Shown: positions 11,411 through 23,964, counted from the first letter of the stretch. The stretch: DNA of 64,000 nt from Gordionus sp. m RMFG-2023 (GCF_954871325.1 NC_088779.1:7938846-8002845); one strand, 5' to 3'. Program-made: numbers and translations. Notes: generated by a model from the sequence alone, not told the origin.

Positions 11411-11422
11411 GAGGCGCAGCAG
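11411..11422 (+). CDS. Candidate microexon, 12 nt (GGAA)
   Basis: GAGGCGCAGCAG lies between AACATTTAAAG and GTATAAAAT. Phase 1 gives (G)GA-GGC-GCA-GCA-G, i.e. G-G-A-A. This is the first exon, reading rightwards, with the Gly/Ala composition of the main array. Confidence 0.5.
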
Positions 11423-13290
11423 GTATAAAATATTAAATGACTTATATTACACGAAGATAGGTTGGGGTTAAAAACTTTTTTACGAAATATTTAGATATTA
11501 GTTATAAATTAAATTTATAAATAAAATTAAATATTTAAATATTTAAATAAATTAAATGAATACTATTAAAATTAATAACACCTTAAATATTCAAGTCAAT
11601 TTCTGGCGAGGATAGGGGATATAAAATTTATTTAAAAATACCGAAAGAATGGTATTAAAATAACGTTAATAAGAGATTTTTTGAATGCAATTAACTAATT
11701 ATCGTTCTCAGTGTTGGGGATGGGGTTATATTTCTAAATATAGGTAATCGATAAAGAATTCAAAAATATTTTTTTGAATATTATAAATTGATTATCACTC
11801 GAAATTCTCAAATCTTGATTATCAGTAGCTGAGGAGGGTATATTTTCCAAAGAATTAGAGAAACAATTATATTCTTTCATACTAAATACTTTTAAAGATC
11901 TTTCTAAATTACTTATTGTTTTTTTCGTTTAAAACAAAACTAATTTTTTAAATTACATTTACAACATACTTATAAAATAATCTGATAACAAAAAAAATCA
12001 TTTTATATTCTATCACATTTCATATATATATAACTTTTATTAAACATATTTAATGTATCATTCTTCCAGTTATAAGTTGAAAATAAAAACAATCATATAA
12101 TTTATAAATCAATGCTAATCACATATTTGATAATAAAATTTTCACAGGGGTTTATCAGATTTTCTCATATTATATTATATCTCCAATTCTGCTTATAATT
12201 AGATACTGATTTTTGAATTATATACAATATACAAGGTACCGTTCATTTGACGCTATAAAAGCTAATTTTCAATTCTTAATAAAATAAATTATAGGAAGAA
12301 ATGTTTTTATTAAAATCAAAGATCAGTTCAGGAACTGAGATTAGAAAAATTTAATTATCCGGATAAATTGAGCTAAATATATAAAGTAGCAGGCTGGAAT
12401 TAAATAAAAAATACAAATACATTATTAATAAACATTTGAAGGGGATGCAACTTATGTTATTTTGTTGAGAATAATAAAGATTTAAATCTGATATATTTGT
12501 TTTCCCACTATTATTGTTTTCAGAAATACAAAATAAATCATTAATTATTGTTATTGGAAATATATTTATTATATAAGTGCATTAGGTTTAATTTTATATT
12601 TTTTTATTTGCCATATATATTTATTTCTTTCCTCTAGTCAAGAGGCGGAGAGTTAAAAAATAATGACTACTGGATAAGAATATTAAAAATGGGGTAGATG
12701 GGGGGGGGGGGTGTTCTGAGGTTTAAAAGTCTTTCTAATGTCTTGACAATTCTATCTAAATATAGTTTTAAAAAAAGTTTTCAAGGCTATAAAAATAAAT
12801 CATAATTCCATTTTCTCGCGTCTTAGGGTATATTTAATTCTTTTAAAACAAGTTTCACTCAAAATCCTTAGTTATAATTGGAGGGGGATTCTTGACAAAA
12901 ATTATCTCGAAAATAATTAAAAGAAATCAAAAATAATATTTTGAATATTGTTGAATGTAGATTTCTCCCCTTTATATATTAAAAATAAATTTTTTATAAA
13001 TGATTATCATTTTATTCTCTGCTAATCTTTATAATAAATAAAATTTATTAAATCTCCCATACAGCATTTATTTCTCTTTATAATCAATTAATCATATTTG
13101 ATCAAAACATTACCCAAGGTTTTTCAATTATTTATAAAAGCAATTATATAAACATTTAAAAAAAACAAAGGTAATAAATTTAGCTAATTAAAATTTATTT
13201 GGCCGGAAATATTGTGCAAAGAATATTTATTGGCATATTGAAATTTCGCAAAACTTAGATTTGATCATATTTATTTATTTTGAATAAATA
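11423..13290. other. Duplicated intron block, with a wrecked exon at about 12441
   Basis: Sequence parallel to 10150-11400. At 12431-12456 the exon context returns as AACATTTGAAG|GGGATGCA, but the 3' half of the exon and its donor are missing by comparison with 11411. A pure G run is at about 12700. No other gene or RNA is recognised. Confidence 0.4.
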
Positions 13291-13294
13291 TTAG

Positions 13295-13306
13295 GAGGCT
13301 TGGCAG
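13295..13306 (+). CDS. Candidate microexon, 12 nt (GGLA)
   Basis: GAGGCTTGGCAG lies between AATAAATATTAG and GTATATTATT. Phase 1 gives (G)GA-GGC-TTG-GCA-G, i.e. G-G-L-A. Confidence 0.5.
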
Positions 13307-13386
13307 GTATATTATTATCAGCTATTAAAATTAATCAAGTAATAAATTTTTTATTATATTTTTTAATTTTGGTTTGAAATATTTAG

Positions 13387-13401
13387 CTGCTGGCACTGGA
13401 A
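13387..13401 (+). CDS. Candidate microexon AAGTG
   Basis: CTGCTGGCACTGGAA after ATATTTAG, before GTATAATATT. Phase 1: A-A-G-T-G. The last base is A instead of G, so the next join would give ACT (Thr) in place of GCT (Ala). Confidence 0.55.
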
Positions 13402-13843
13402 GTATAATATTATATATTATGATTTCACTCAGAATTAAAATTTTTCCTTTGAATTTCTCATCAATTAAAATAAATCTTTAAAAAATTTTAATATTTTTAT
13501 ATTTTAAAATGTATATCTAATTTTATTTTTAATTTAACTACATTTTTTTTATCTCGCACATCTGAGTGGATCATAGATAGAGTGAGCTTGGTAATAGGGA
13601 GTAATAAAATTTTCATAGAAAATATCTCCACAAATGTATCAAATAAAAAGTATTTTGAATCCTATTAAAATTCCTTACATTCTAGATTTATATATTGATA
13701 TGAGACGAGCGATATTGAAGAAAATTCTTATAAATTTTTAAACCTGGATATGAATTAAATACTAATGATTTATCAGAGCATTTAAAATTAATCTAGTAAT
13801 AAATTTATTATAATATCTTAAAATTTTATTTTTGAATATTTAG

Positions 13844-13858
13844 CTGCAGGAGCAGGAG
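13844..13858 (+). CDS. Candidate microexon AAGAG
   Basis: CTGCAGGAGCAGGAG after TTTTTGAATATTTAG, before GTATAATATT: the reference form of family A. Phase 1 reads (G)CT-GCA-GGA-GCA-GGA-G, i.e. A-A-G-A-G. Confidence 0.65.
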
Positions 13859-14329
13859 GTATAATATTATATAATATGATTTCACTCAGAATAAAAATTT
13901 AAATTTTATTTTCTTGGATTTCCTTTGAATTTTTCATTCAATAAAAATAAATCTTTAAAAATTTTTAATATTTCTATATTTTATAATGTATATCTATTTT
14001 AATTTTTAATTTAACTACATTATTTTTCATCTCGCACATCCTTGAGTGGATTATTGAATAGTGAGTTTTGGAATAAGGAGTAATAAAATTTTCATAGAAA
14101 ATATCTATCTCGACAAATGTATCAAATAAAATATATTTTGAATCCTATTAAAATTCTATACATCTAGATTATTATTTTGATATTAAACGAGCGATATTGA
14201 AGAAGATTCTTATAAATATCTCCACTTGGATATTAATTGAATGCTAATATATGATTTATCAGAGCTAATAAAATTAATCTAATAATAAATTTATTATAAT
14301 ATTTTTAAATTTTATTTTTGAATTTTTAG

Positions 14330-14344
14330 CTGCAGCCGCAGGAG
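14330..14344 (+). CDS. Candidate microexon AAAAG
   Basis: CTGCAGCCGCAGGAG after GAATTTTTAG, before GTATAATATT. Phase 1: A-A-A-A-G; Gly-3 is replaced by Ala (GCC). Confidence 0.63.
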
Positions 14345-14856
14345 GTATAATATTATATATTATGAATTCACTCAGAATTAAAATTAAAATTTTATTTTCT
14401 TGGATTTCCTTTGAATTTCTCATCAATTAAAATAATGCTAAAATATTTTAATATTTCTATATTTTAAAGCGAATATCTATTTTATTTTTTTATTTAACTG
14501 CATTATATTTCATCTCTCAAATACATGAGAGTATAAATAGAAGCGTTAGTATCGGAATAGGGAGTAATAACATTTTCATAGAAAATATCTCTACAAAAGT
14601 ATCGAATAAAAAGTATTTTAAATCCTATAACCCGTTACTGGTTAACGGTGCATATATGCACCACCTCATTTATATCATTTTTAAATATAGTATATTTTAT
14701 TTAAAAAAATAATAAGGTTTTTATATAATTCAGACATTGTACTTCAAAACTGGAAAAAAATATGAAAATTATATTTTTTATGTCCCTAAGAAACCCTCAA
14801 ACATGGCGAATTTTGATTTAGTGATGAAAAAGATTTCGACGAAAATGACTTGACAA

Positions 14857-16412
14857 ATGATGGAGTTATGCCTTCAGACTTCAGATAAAGCTGGAGAATT
14901 GGAAATTCATAATTCAGTTGATGACGACCTTCCAGAACTATCTTCTTCAAGAAGCTATTCTCGAATTTTTCACAATTTAAAATGGAGAAAAACAAAAGCA
15001 AAATATTCTTCAAGCCCTTTCAATGGGGAAAAAGAAGATGGAATAAAACTTAAAAATGATTTGCAAGGTAAAAATCCATCAGATATATTTTCTTTAATTT
15101 TCGACAAAGACTTATACTTCTTAATTGCAGAACAAAGTAATAATTGTCCAAAACAAATGAACAGACCTAATATATGCATAACCATCCAAGATATTAAAAG
15201 ATTCATTAAAATTCTATCATTTACTGGATATCATTCTCTCCCACAAGAAAGGATGTACTGGTCTAATGATAGCGATGTTTCTATTCTAATAATCTGGAAT
15301 ACAATGACCCAATTACAATTTCGAAATTTGAAATATAATATTCATTTAGCTGACAATATTAAAATAGATAAACATAATAGATTTTATAAAATTAGGCCTT
15401 ACATTAATATATTGAATAATAAATTTCAATAATTCGGAATTTTCAAACATCATATATCAATAGATAAACAGATGATACCATATCAAGGATGACATTCTTG
15501 CAAAATGTTCAAAAAAGGAAAACTAATTAGATTCGGATACAACTTGGATATTGGCATCTTCCGACGGTTACTTATTCTCATTTGATATATATCAAGGAAA
15601 AGGCGAAAATAAATATGAATATGGATTAGGTGTAAATGTAATCATAAAATTATTAAAAGCATTACAAAAATCCAAATATATTTTGATAATTTCTTTACCT
15701 GATTTAAACTTTTGTCATACTTAAAACAAATAGGATATTAACAACTGGAACTGTGAGGGACAATAGAATAGAGCATTGCCCAGTTGAATCTATAAAGATT
15801 GTAGCAAAAAAAGAAAGAGGATATTATGATTATAGGTTCGAAAAATTAAACGAAATATTTGTAGTTCGTTGGAATGATAATTCGTTGGTAACCGTTGCAT
15901 CGACATGCCACGCTATCTCTTAGGTTTCTAATGTTTCAAGGTATTCCAAGAAATTATCTTCTAAAATAAAAATTCCTCAGCCAAATATGATAACTGCTTA
16001 TAACAAACACATGGGTGGAGTTGATCTGTGTGATAATCTCATATCTACATATAGAATAAAAATAAGAGGAAAAAAATGGTGGTGGCCAATATTCAACAAT
16101 TTTATCTATGTAGCTTTGGTAAATTCCTGGAAAATTTGAAAATTCGTGAATCGAGATGACAAGAAAAGTTTTCTTACATTCAGACGAGTTACTAACTACT
16201 TCCTTCGAAAACCAGTAAAAATTGAAAAATTTAAGTACAGGGCACGCCAGCCAGTTCGCATTACAGAGTGAAGATCCAACTGATTCATCTGGACATTATT
16301 TATCCAAAATTATAGATGTAAAAAGACGAAGATGCAGATATTGCCATACGCACTCAAGATATATGTGTCAAACATTCAAATATTTCATAATAAATGTTTC
16401 AACAATTTTCAT
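14857..16412 (+). pseudogene. piggyBac transposase pseudogene
   Basis: An open stretch at 14857-15432 carries family hallmarks: FTGYHSLPQERMYWSND and, near its end, NIHLADN...LRP-like KIRPYINILN. Downstream pieces continue the domain: ISIDKQMIPYQ around the first catalytic Asp (about 15447), GTVRDNRI, NKHMGGVDLCDNLISTY with the last catalytic Asp (about 16003-16050), and a C-terminal Cys/His cluster RRRCRYCHTHSRYMC (about 16320-16370). Stops at about 15430, 15490, 15575, 15920, 16137 and 16269 and several frame changes disable it. The degree of decay suggests it moved well before the recent family B duplications. Confidence 0.88.
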
Positions 16413-16613
16413 AATATATAAACATTTTCTTGTTTTAATTATAAATTAAAAAAAAATAAAGATTTTTGGTTTTTTGATCTTATAGTATTATACATAATTT
16501 TTATCTTTTTTAACCTCTCAATGATTAAAGGTGCAGATATGCACCAGGCTAGATTTTCTATTTAGGATTATTTTTTTCGGCTGATTTTTTTAGAATATAA
16601 TATTTGAGCATTA

Positions 16614-19340
16614 GGGAGACCGGGGTTATGGCGAACCCAAAAAGTCAAACCTTAATAAAATTAAAAGTACTTTATCATTTTTAATAAAAAATATCTCATT
16701 TTGTTCAGCTCTATTAGTTTTATGGTAGGTTTAAATAACAAAAATACATATCTAGTACTTTTTTCATAATTTTAATTTTTCTGGAATTTTTTTTGGAAAC
16801 GAGTGAACCCTACCCGGGGACGAACGAGCCTTTGCTCGGGGCTATTATAAGCTCTGCTTAATTTTCTACATAAAAGTTATATATTTTTTTATTAGAACAT
16901 ATTTATTGATTTAAAGCATAAAACTAATATATAAAATCATTTCTAAACAAAAAATGGGAACATTATTCACAATCTTTGCAAATAAAAAGGGATTGAAATT
17001 GCAACAACTTCCATGTGACCAATAACCACATTTACGACATTGAAACCAGTCTTGATTGTTATGATGCTTGTAATAATTTTTTTTTGCACACCAAACAATT
17101 GTTTTTCTTATTAATACCATTTTTTGATTTTTTTCTTTTATTTGCTCTCTCCTTGGCTTTTTTTTTTATATGGTGAAGAAGTTAAAATAGCAGAATATTG
17201 TTTATTTTTTCCAGACTTTTTATAAAATGTTGGGCATGGAAAAATTGATTCTGGGTCAAAATTTTTAGAGGTTGTTGGCTCATTTGAATAAGAATGGATG
17301 ATTTCAGACTCGTCTTGTCTAATTCTCAATGAAATATGATTACTATCATTATTCTCAATATTAAAATTGTTATTATTATCAATAGTTTCCTTATAATTTA
17401 AGGTGGTATATCATTTACTAATGTATTATAACTTTTATCATTAAAAATTATAGGATTAAATGGCCAAATTCCACATGATTTAAAACCATTTTGAAGTATA
17501 GCTGGAGAACATGCTTTAGATAAAATTTCCTTGACTATACTTAGTATCTCATAGATTATAAAATGTTTACCAGAATTATTTCTCATCCATGAGTCAACTG
17601 AAGAGTTATAATATCTCTTTAATGGGCCAAACACTGTTTTATTCAAAGGTTGTAGTTTATGGGTATAATGTGGTGAGTTAATAATATTATCCCTTCTTCC
17701 AAACAAAAGTCAATAGCTTTTATGGATTGGTAAGAAATATGATTATCCAATATAATAAGGACCTTTCTATCTTTTGCAGGTTTAGCATATTTGGCAAAAT
17801 GATTTAAGAAAATTAAAAAGTCATCCTCTAACATCCAGCCTGAACCATTTGATATACCAATAGCACCAAGTGGTCCATCTCTTAAAAAGTGATCATAATA
17901 TTTTTTCCTAGGATATATAAACATTGGTGGTATCAAGTTGCCCAGTGCATTGACTGCAATTGCTAAAGTCATAAGGTTCCCCTCTCACATGATGTGATAG
18001 CTCCAACTTGTTTTTGGCCTTTCATGGCTAAAACTTTAGCAGGCTTCTGAACAGTTGTTAAACCTATGATAATAATATTTTCATATAATAGCATAGTAAT
18101 TTTATACTCATTAAAATTAAATTAGAATTTTATGGACAACATATAAATGTCAAGATTATAATCACAATACTGAGTGATATATTACTATTCTACTTAACAA
18201 AATATTAATGAATCTTAGATCAAAAACTAGGGTTATAATATTATAATTATATTTGTATATAAATTCATTAATTTTATGTCTAATTCTGACATTTTAATAA
18301 ATTTTCATTTCTTATAAGCCATACAAAAATCAATATTTTACCTGTTTCATCCATATTGAAGATCTCATTTGCAGTAAGTCTTGTAGTATCCAAAATATTT
18401 TTAAGATTATCAAAAAAAATTTCTACATTATCCTTATTAAAATTAGTAGCCATTGCAAGGCTGGTTGCTTCAGGGCTCCTCAGTGATATAGAGGGATTTC
18501 TTTTAAGAAATGGTGCTAACCAATCTTCACCAGCAGATTTGTTATTTTGCTAAGAATTTGGTACTTTTAGATTATATTTACATGAAAGTTGATAAGCTAA
18601 TTTTCTGGCCTTTATTAAAATAAATTATTAAACAACATTTATTGAAAAATTTACTTTTTTAGGACAAAGCCCATTATACATATTTGCTGCTTTGATAAAA
18701 TACTTTGAAAGTATTGCCTCTTGTTCAATATTATAAATCTGTCTTGTGTTGGATATAATAAAATTTTGTTTTCTCTTGAATCTTGAGTTATATCTCTTAA
18801 CTGTGGTATAACTAAGATTTGTAATGCTCATAATATTGATTAATTATTTATTTTGGGAAAATATCTTCATCAATTCTTATTGAGAAAATTTTTGGTTCTG
18901 GGTTTGTAATAATCATGTTTAAATTTTAAAAAAAATGGAGAAAAAGGTTCGACCTAACCTTATAAAAATAGTCCCAATTCCACCATTTTGATTAATATCA
19001 TATTTTAAAGTATTTATAATATCAATTTTTTTCTGGAAAATTGATATTCTATAAAATAGAATTTTTTATTTTATATAAGATAATTTTTGGGTGGTAATAA
19101 TGTCTATTTATCTTTATTTTTGAAAATTAGTAAAGTTTTAAAAAGTTATTTTGCAGGTACAAATCAGATAATGCTTTATAAAAATTCATCAAGGTGCCCG
19201 ATATAAATAAAAATTATTGCCGCATATGCATTATATAATTATATAGTTTGGTAAAAAAAATATGCCTTAGAGTTTAATACTCTAGAAAATAAAGCTACGT
19301 CTCGCTATAACCCCGGGTTCATTATATCCCCGGTCTCCCC
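16614..19340 (-). mobile_element. pogo/Tigger-like DNA transposon nested in the piggyBac element
   Basis: The inverted ends are GGGAGACCGGGGTTATGGCG on the left and GGGAGACCGGGGATATAATG read inward from the right. TA dinucleotides flank both ends (16612-16613 and 19341-19342), as expected for the Tc1/mariner superfamily. Length is 2727 bp. The transposase is on the minus strand. Confidence 0.9.
16911..18831 (-). pseudogene. pogo-like transposase, damaged, probably with an intron
   Basis: Read on the minus strand. The N-terminal helix-turn-helix part is at about 18831-18628 (SYTTVKRYNSRFKRKQNF). The CENP-B-like segment is at 18560-18355 (AGEDWLAPFLKRNPSISL, RSPEATSLAMATNFN, NEIFNMDETG). A likely intron is about 18352-18069 (donor GTAAAATATT after GAAACAG). 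Then come GQKQVGAITSCERGT and the DDE core at 17972-17400: GSGWMLEDDFLIFLNHF, KVLIILDNHISYQS, KLQPLNKTVFGPLKRYY, KSCGIWPFNP. A C-terminal Cys/His zinc finger lies at 17120-16960 (WFQCRKCGYWSHGSCC). Breaks near 17960 and 17680 shift the frame, and a stop follows VPNS at about 18552. The domain order fits pogo/Tigger proteins with a PHD-like tail. Confidence 0.85.
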
Positions 19341-19576
19341 TAACCAAATATAAATAAATAGAACATTTTTATCTTCTAAAAATCTTGACCATTAATGGGA
19401 TAAAATTCTATACATTCTAGATTTATATATTGATATTAGACGAGGCATATTGAAAATAATTCTAATAAATATCTCCACTTTGATATCAATTGAATGCTAA
19501 CATATGATTTATCACAGCTATTAAATTTAATCTAGTAATTTATAATTATATATGTTTAACTTTTTTAAATATTTAG

Positions 19577-19591
19577 CTGCAGGAGGAGGAG
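19577..19591 (+). CDS. Candidate microexon AAGGG
   Basis: CTGCAGGAGGAGGAG after AAATATTTAG, before GTATAATATT. Phase 1: A-A-G-G-G. First exon after the transposon nest; without the nest its distance to the 14330 exon is about one family A unit. Confidence 0.63.
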
Positions 19592-20059
19592 GTATAATAT
19601 TATATAATATGATTTCACTCATAATAAAAATTTAAATTTTATTTTCTTGGATTTCCTTTGAATTTCTCATCAAATAAAATAAATCATTAAAAAATTTTAA
19701 TATTTCTATATTTTAAAATGTATATCTATTTTAATTTTAAATTTAACTAAATTATTTTTGTTCTCGCACATAAATGAGTTGATCATAGAAGAGTGAGTTT
19801 GGGAATAAGGAGTAATAACATTTTCATAGAAAATATCTCGACAAATGTATCAAATAAAATATATTTTGAATCTCATTGAAATTCTATATATTCTAGATTA
19901 CCATTTTGATATTAAACGAGCGATATTGGGGAAAATTCTTATAAATATCTTCTCTTGGATATTAATTGAATGCTAATATATGATTTATCAGAGCTATTAA
20001 AATTAATTCCTATAATAAATTTATTATAATATCTTTAAATTTTGTTTTTGAATATTTAG

Positions 20060-20074
20060 CTGCAGCCGCAGGAG
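20060..20074 (+). CDS. Candidate microexon AAAAG
   Basis: CTGCAGCCGCAGGAG after TTGAATATTTAG, before GTATAATATT. Same sequence as the 14330 exon. Confidence 0.63.
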
Positions 20075-20501
20075 GTATAATATTCTCATAATAAAAATTT
20101 AATTTTTATTTTCTTGGATTTATGTTGAATTTCTCATCAAACCGCTAAAATATTTTGATATTTCTATATTTAAAGCATATATCTATTTTATTTTTTTATT
20201 TAACTGCATTATTTTTCATTCTCACATACTTGAAATGGATCAGAGAAGAGTATGTTTGGGAATAGGGAGTATAAATTCATAGAAAATATCTCGACAAATG
20301 TATCAAATAAAATGTATTTTGAATCCTATTGAAATTCTATATATTCTATATTGATATTAGATGAGCGATATTTAAAAAATTCTTATAAATATCTTCACCT
20401 GGATATGAATTGAATGCTAATATATGATTTATCATAGCTATAAAAATTAATCTAGTAATAAATTACTAATTATATTTTTTTAATTTTGTTTATGAATGCA
20501 G

Positions 20502-20510
20502 AAGCAGGAG
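20502..20510 (+). CDS. Candidate short microexon, 9 nt (EAG)
   Basis: AAGCAGGAG after TTTATGAATGCAG, before GTATTATAT. Compared with CTGCAGAAGCAGGAG units, the usual TTTAG and the first bases are deleted and the exon's own GCAG serves as acceptor. The frame is kept: (G)AA-GCA-GGA-G. Confidence 0.45.
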
Positions 20511-20692
20511 GTATTATATATTATTATTTCACCTAGAATAAAAATTTAAATTTTATATTCTTGGATTTAAAGCGCTGATTTTCATAAATATCTCCACTTG
20601 GATATCAATTGAATTCTAATATAAGATTTATTAGAGCTATTAAAATTAATCTAATAAAAAATTTATATGTAAAATTTATTTAGAATATTTAG

Positions 20693-20707
20693 CTGTAGGG
20701 GCAGGAG
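20693..20707 (+). CDS. Candidate microexon AVGAG
   Basis: CTGTAGGGGCAGGAG after GAATATTTAG, before GTATAATATT. Phase 1: A-V-G-A-G. In another phase this copy would contain TAG, so only phase 1 or 3 could be used. Confidence 0.6.
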
Positions 20708-21158
20708 GTATAATATTATATATTATGATTTCACTCAGAATATAAATTTAAATTTTATTTTGGTGGATTTCCTTTGAATTCATCAATTAAAAATAAATAA
20801 CTTAAATATTTCAATATCTCTATATTAGCGAATATCTATTTTATTTTTTTATTTAACTACATTATTTTTCATCTCTCACATCCATGAGAGTATCATAGAA
20901 GCGTTAGTATGGGAATATGGAGTAATAACATTTCCATAGAAATAATCTCGACATATAATCAAATAAAATGTATTTTGAATATTATCAAAATTCTTATTTT
21001 AAATTTATATATTGATATTAGACGAGCGATATTGAAAAAAATACTTATAAATCCAGTTGGATATCAATTGAATGCTAATATATGATTTATCACAGCTATT
21101 AAAATTAATTTAGTATAAATTTATAATCATATTTTTTTAATTTTTTTTGAATATTTAG

Positions 21159-21173
21159 CTGCAGCCGCTGGAG
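21159..21173 (+). CDS. Candidate microexon AAAAG
   Basis: CTGCAGCCGCTGGAG after GAATATTTAG, before GTATAATATT. GCT instead of GCA for the fourth codon is a silent difference from the 20060 exon. Confidence 0.63.
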
Positions 21174-21607
21174 GTATAATATTTTAAATGAATTCACTCA
21201 GAATAAAAATTTAATTTTTCTTTTATTAAATTTCCTTTGAATTTCTCATTAAATCCTAAAATATTTTTAAATTTTAAAGCATATGTCTATTTTATTTATA
21301 TTTAAATGCTTTATTTTGGACTCTCACATACTTGATTGGATCAGAGAAAAGTAAGTTTGGGAATAGGGAATAATAATTCATAGAAAATATTTCGACAAAT
21401 GAATCAAATAAAATGTATTTTAATATTTAAATTCTATACATTCTAGATTTATATATTGTATTAGACTAGCGATATTCAAAAAATTTCTTATAAATATTTT
21501 CATCTGGATATGAATTGAAGGCTAATATATGATTTATCAACCTATAAAAATTAATCTAGTAATAAATTTATAATTATATTTTTGTAAATTTGATTTTGAA
21601 TTTTTAG

Positions 21608-21622
21608 CTGCAGGGGCAGGAG
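21608..21622 (+). CDS. Candidate microexon AAGAG
   Basis: CTGCAGGGGCAGGAG after GAATTTTTAG, before GTATATTATT. GGG for Gly is a silent difference from the reference GGA. Confidence 0.63.
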
Positions 21623-22322
21623 GTATATTATTATATATTATTATTTCACTCAGAATAAAAATTAAAATTTTATTTTCCTTGATTTCTTTTGAATTTATTA
21701 TCATTTAAATTAAATCACTAAAATATTTTAATATTTCTATATTTCAAACCGAATATCTATTTTATTTTTTTATTTAATTCCATTATTATTCATCTCTCAC
21801 ATCTATGAGAGTATCATAGAAGCGTTAGTATAGGAATAGGGAGTAATAACATTTTCATTGAAATGACAAATATTCAAAAAATATGTATTTTGAATATTAT
21901 TAGAATTCTTATTCTAAATTTATATATTGATATTAGATCAGCGATATTGAAAAAAAATTCTTATAAATCAATATTTTTATATTTTAAAGCATATATCTAT
22001 TTTATTTTTTAATTTAACTGCATTATTTTTCACTCTCACATACCTGATTGGATCAGAGAAGAGTAAGTTTGTGAATAGGGAGTAATAATTCATAGAAAAT
22101 ATTTCGACAAATACATGAAATAAAATATATTTTAAATCATATTGAAATTCTATACATTTTAGATTTATATATTGTATTAGACGAGCGATATTCAAAAAAC
22201 TTCTTATAAATATCTTCATCTGGATATGAATTAAAGGCTAATATATGATTTATTAACCTATAAAAATTTATCTACAAATAAATTTATAATTATATTTTTT
22301 AATTTTGTATTTGAATATTTAG

Positions 22323-22337
22323 CTGCAGAAGCAGGAG
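22323..22337 (+). CDS. Candidate microexon AAEAG
   Basis: CTGCAGAAGCAGGAG after GAATATTTAG, before GTATAATATT. Phase 1: A-A-E-A-G. First member of a three-exon block that repeats to its right. Confidence 0.62.
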
Positions 22338-22548
22338 GTATAATATTATATATTATTATTTCACTCAGAATAAAAATTTAAATTTATATTCTTGAATTTT
22401 AGAATTTCTAATCAATAAAAAAAATCTCTAATTTATATAAATATCTCCAGTTACATATCATTTGAATGCTAATATATCAGAGCTATTAAAATTAATCTAG
22501 TAATAAATTTATAATTATATTTTTGTAAATTTGATTTTGAATTTTTAG

Positions 22549-22563
22549 CTGCAGGCGCAGGAG
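22549..22563 (+). CDS. Candidate microexon AAGAG
   Basis: CTGCAGGCGCAGGAG after GAATTTTTAG, before GTATATTATT. GGC for Gly is again silent. It is only 226 bp from the previous exon because the intervening unit is shortened. Confidence 0.63.
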
Positions 22564-23019
22564 GTATATTATTATAATTATTATTTCACTCAGAATAAAA
22601 ATTAAAATTTTATTTTCCTTGATTTCCTTTGAATTTCTCATCAATTAAAATAAATCACTAAAATATTTTAATATTTCTATATTTTAACCCGAATATCTAT
22701 TTTATTTTTTTATTTAATTGCATTATTTTTAATCTCTCACATCTATGAGAGTATCATAGAAGTGTTAGTATAGGAATAGGGAGTAATAACATTTTCATTG
22801 AAATTATCTTGACAAATATTTAAAAAAAATGTATTTTGAATATTATTAGAATTCTAATTCTAAATTTATATATTGATATTAGATCAGCGATATTGAAAAA
22901 AAATTCTTATAAATCTACTTGTATATCAATTGAATGCTAATATATGATTTATCACAGCTATGAAATTTAACTAGTAATAAATTTATTATTATATTTAAAA
23001 TTTTTTTTTTAATATTTAG

Positions 23020-23034
23020 CTGCAGCCGCTGGAG
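23020..23034 (+). CDS. Candidate microexon AAAAG
   Basis: CTGCAGCCGCTGGAG after AATATTTAG, before GTTTAATATT, a donor variant shared with the 23950 and 25113 exons. Confidence 0.6.
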
Positions 23035-23482
23035 GTTTAATATTTTATATTATTCACTCAGAATAAAAATTTAATTTTTATTTTCTTGGATTTCCTTTGA
23101 ATTTCTCATTACATCGCTAAAATATTTTAATATTTTTATATTTTAAAGCATATATCTATTTTATTTTTTAATTTAACTGCATTATTTTTCACTCTCACAT
23201 ACCTGATTGGCTCTGAGAAGAGTAAGTTTGTGAATAGGGAGTAATAATTCATAGAAAATATTTCGACAAATACATGAAATAAAATATATTTTAAATCATA
23301 TTGAAATTCTATACATTTTAGATTTATATATTGTATAAGACGAGCGATATTCAAAAAATTTCTTATAAATATCTTCATCTGGATATGAATTGAAGGCTAA
23401 TATATGATTTATCAACCTATAAAAATTAATCTAGTAATAAATTTATAATTATATTTTTTTAATTTTGTTTTTGAATATTTAG

Positions 23483-23497
23483 CTGCAGAAGCAGGAG
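23483..23497 (+). CDS. Candidate microexon AAEAG
   Basis: CTGCAGAAGCAGGAG after GAATATTTAG, before GTATAATATT. Identical to the 22323 exon. Confidence 0.62.
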
Positions 23498-23949
23498 GTA
23501 TAATATTATATATTATTATTTCACTCATAATAAAAATTAAAATTTTATTTTCCTTGATTTCCTTTGAATTTCTCTTCAATTAAAATAAATCACTAAAATA
23601 TTTTAATATTTCTATATTTTAAACCGAATATCTATTTTATTTTTTTATTTAATTACATTATTTTTCATCTCTCACATCTATGAGAGTATCATAGAAGCGT
23701 TAGTATAGGAATAGGGAGTAATAACATTTTCATTGAAATGACAAATATTCAAAAAATATGTATTTTGAATATTATTAGAATTCTAATTCTAAATTTATAT
23801 ATTGATATTAGATCAGCGATATTGAAAAAAAATTCTTATAAATCTACTTGTATATCAATTGAATGCTAATATATGATTTATCACAGCTATTAAAATTAAA
23901 CTAGTAATAAATTTATTATTATATTTAAATTTTTTTTTTTAATATTTAG

Positions 23950-23964
23950 CTGCAGCCGCTGGAG
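23950..23964 (+). CDS. Candidate microexon AAAAG
   Basis: CTGCAGCCGCTGGAG after AATATTTAG, before GTTTAATATT. Identical to the 23020 exon. Confidence 0.6.

Larger units (their letters stand above)
14631..19399. mobile_element. piggyBac-like element, split by a nested pogo-like element
   Basis: Left end CCCGTTACTGGTTAACGG and right end, read inward, CCCATTAATGGTCAAGAT match as inverted repeats. ATAA, a decayed TTAA, flanks both ends (14627-14630 and 19400-19403). Removing the element gives ...AATCCTAT(T)AAAATTCTATACATTCTAG, the normal family A intron, so the target was an intronic TTAA. A subterminal palindrome GGTGCATATATGCACC is at 14647-14662, with a near copy GGTGCAGATATGCACC at 16530-16545. 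Without the nested element it would be about 2.0 kb. Confidence 0.85.

Noticed and set aside
16530-16570. Right end of the piggyBac element at about 16570
   Set aside because: The palindrome there looked like a terminal copy, but the true inverted end and the ATAA flank are at 19399-19403, where the family A intron resumes; 16530 is subterminal.
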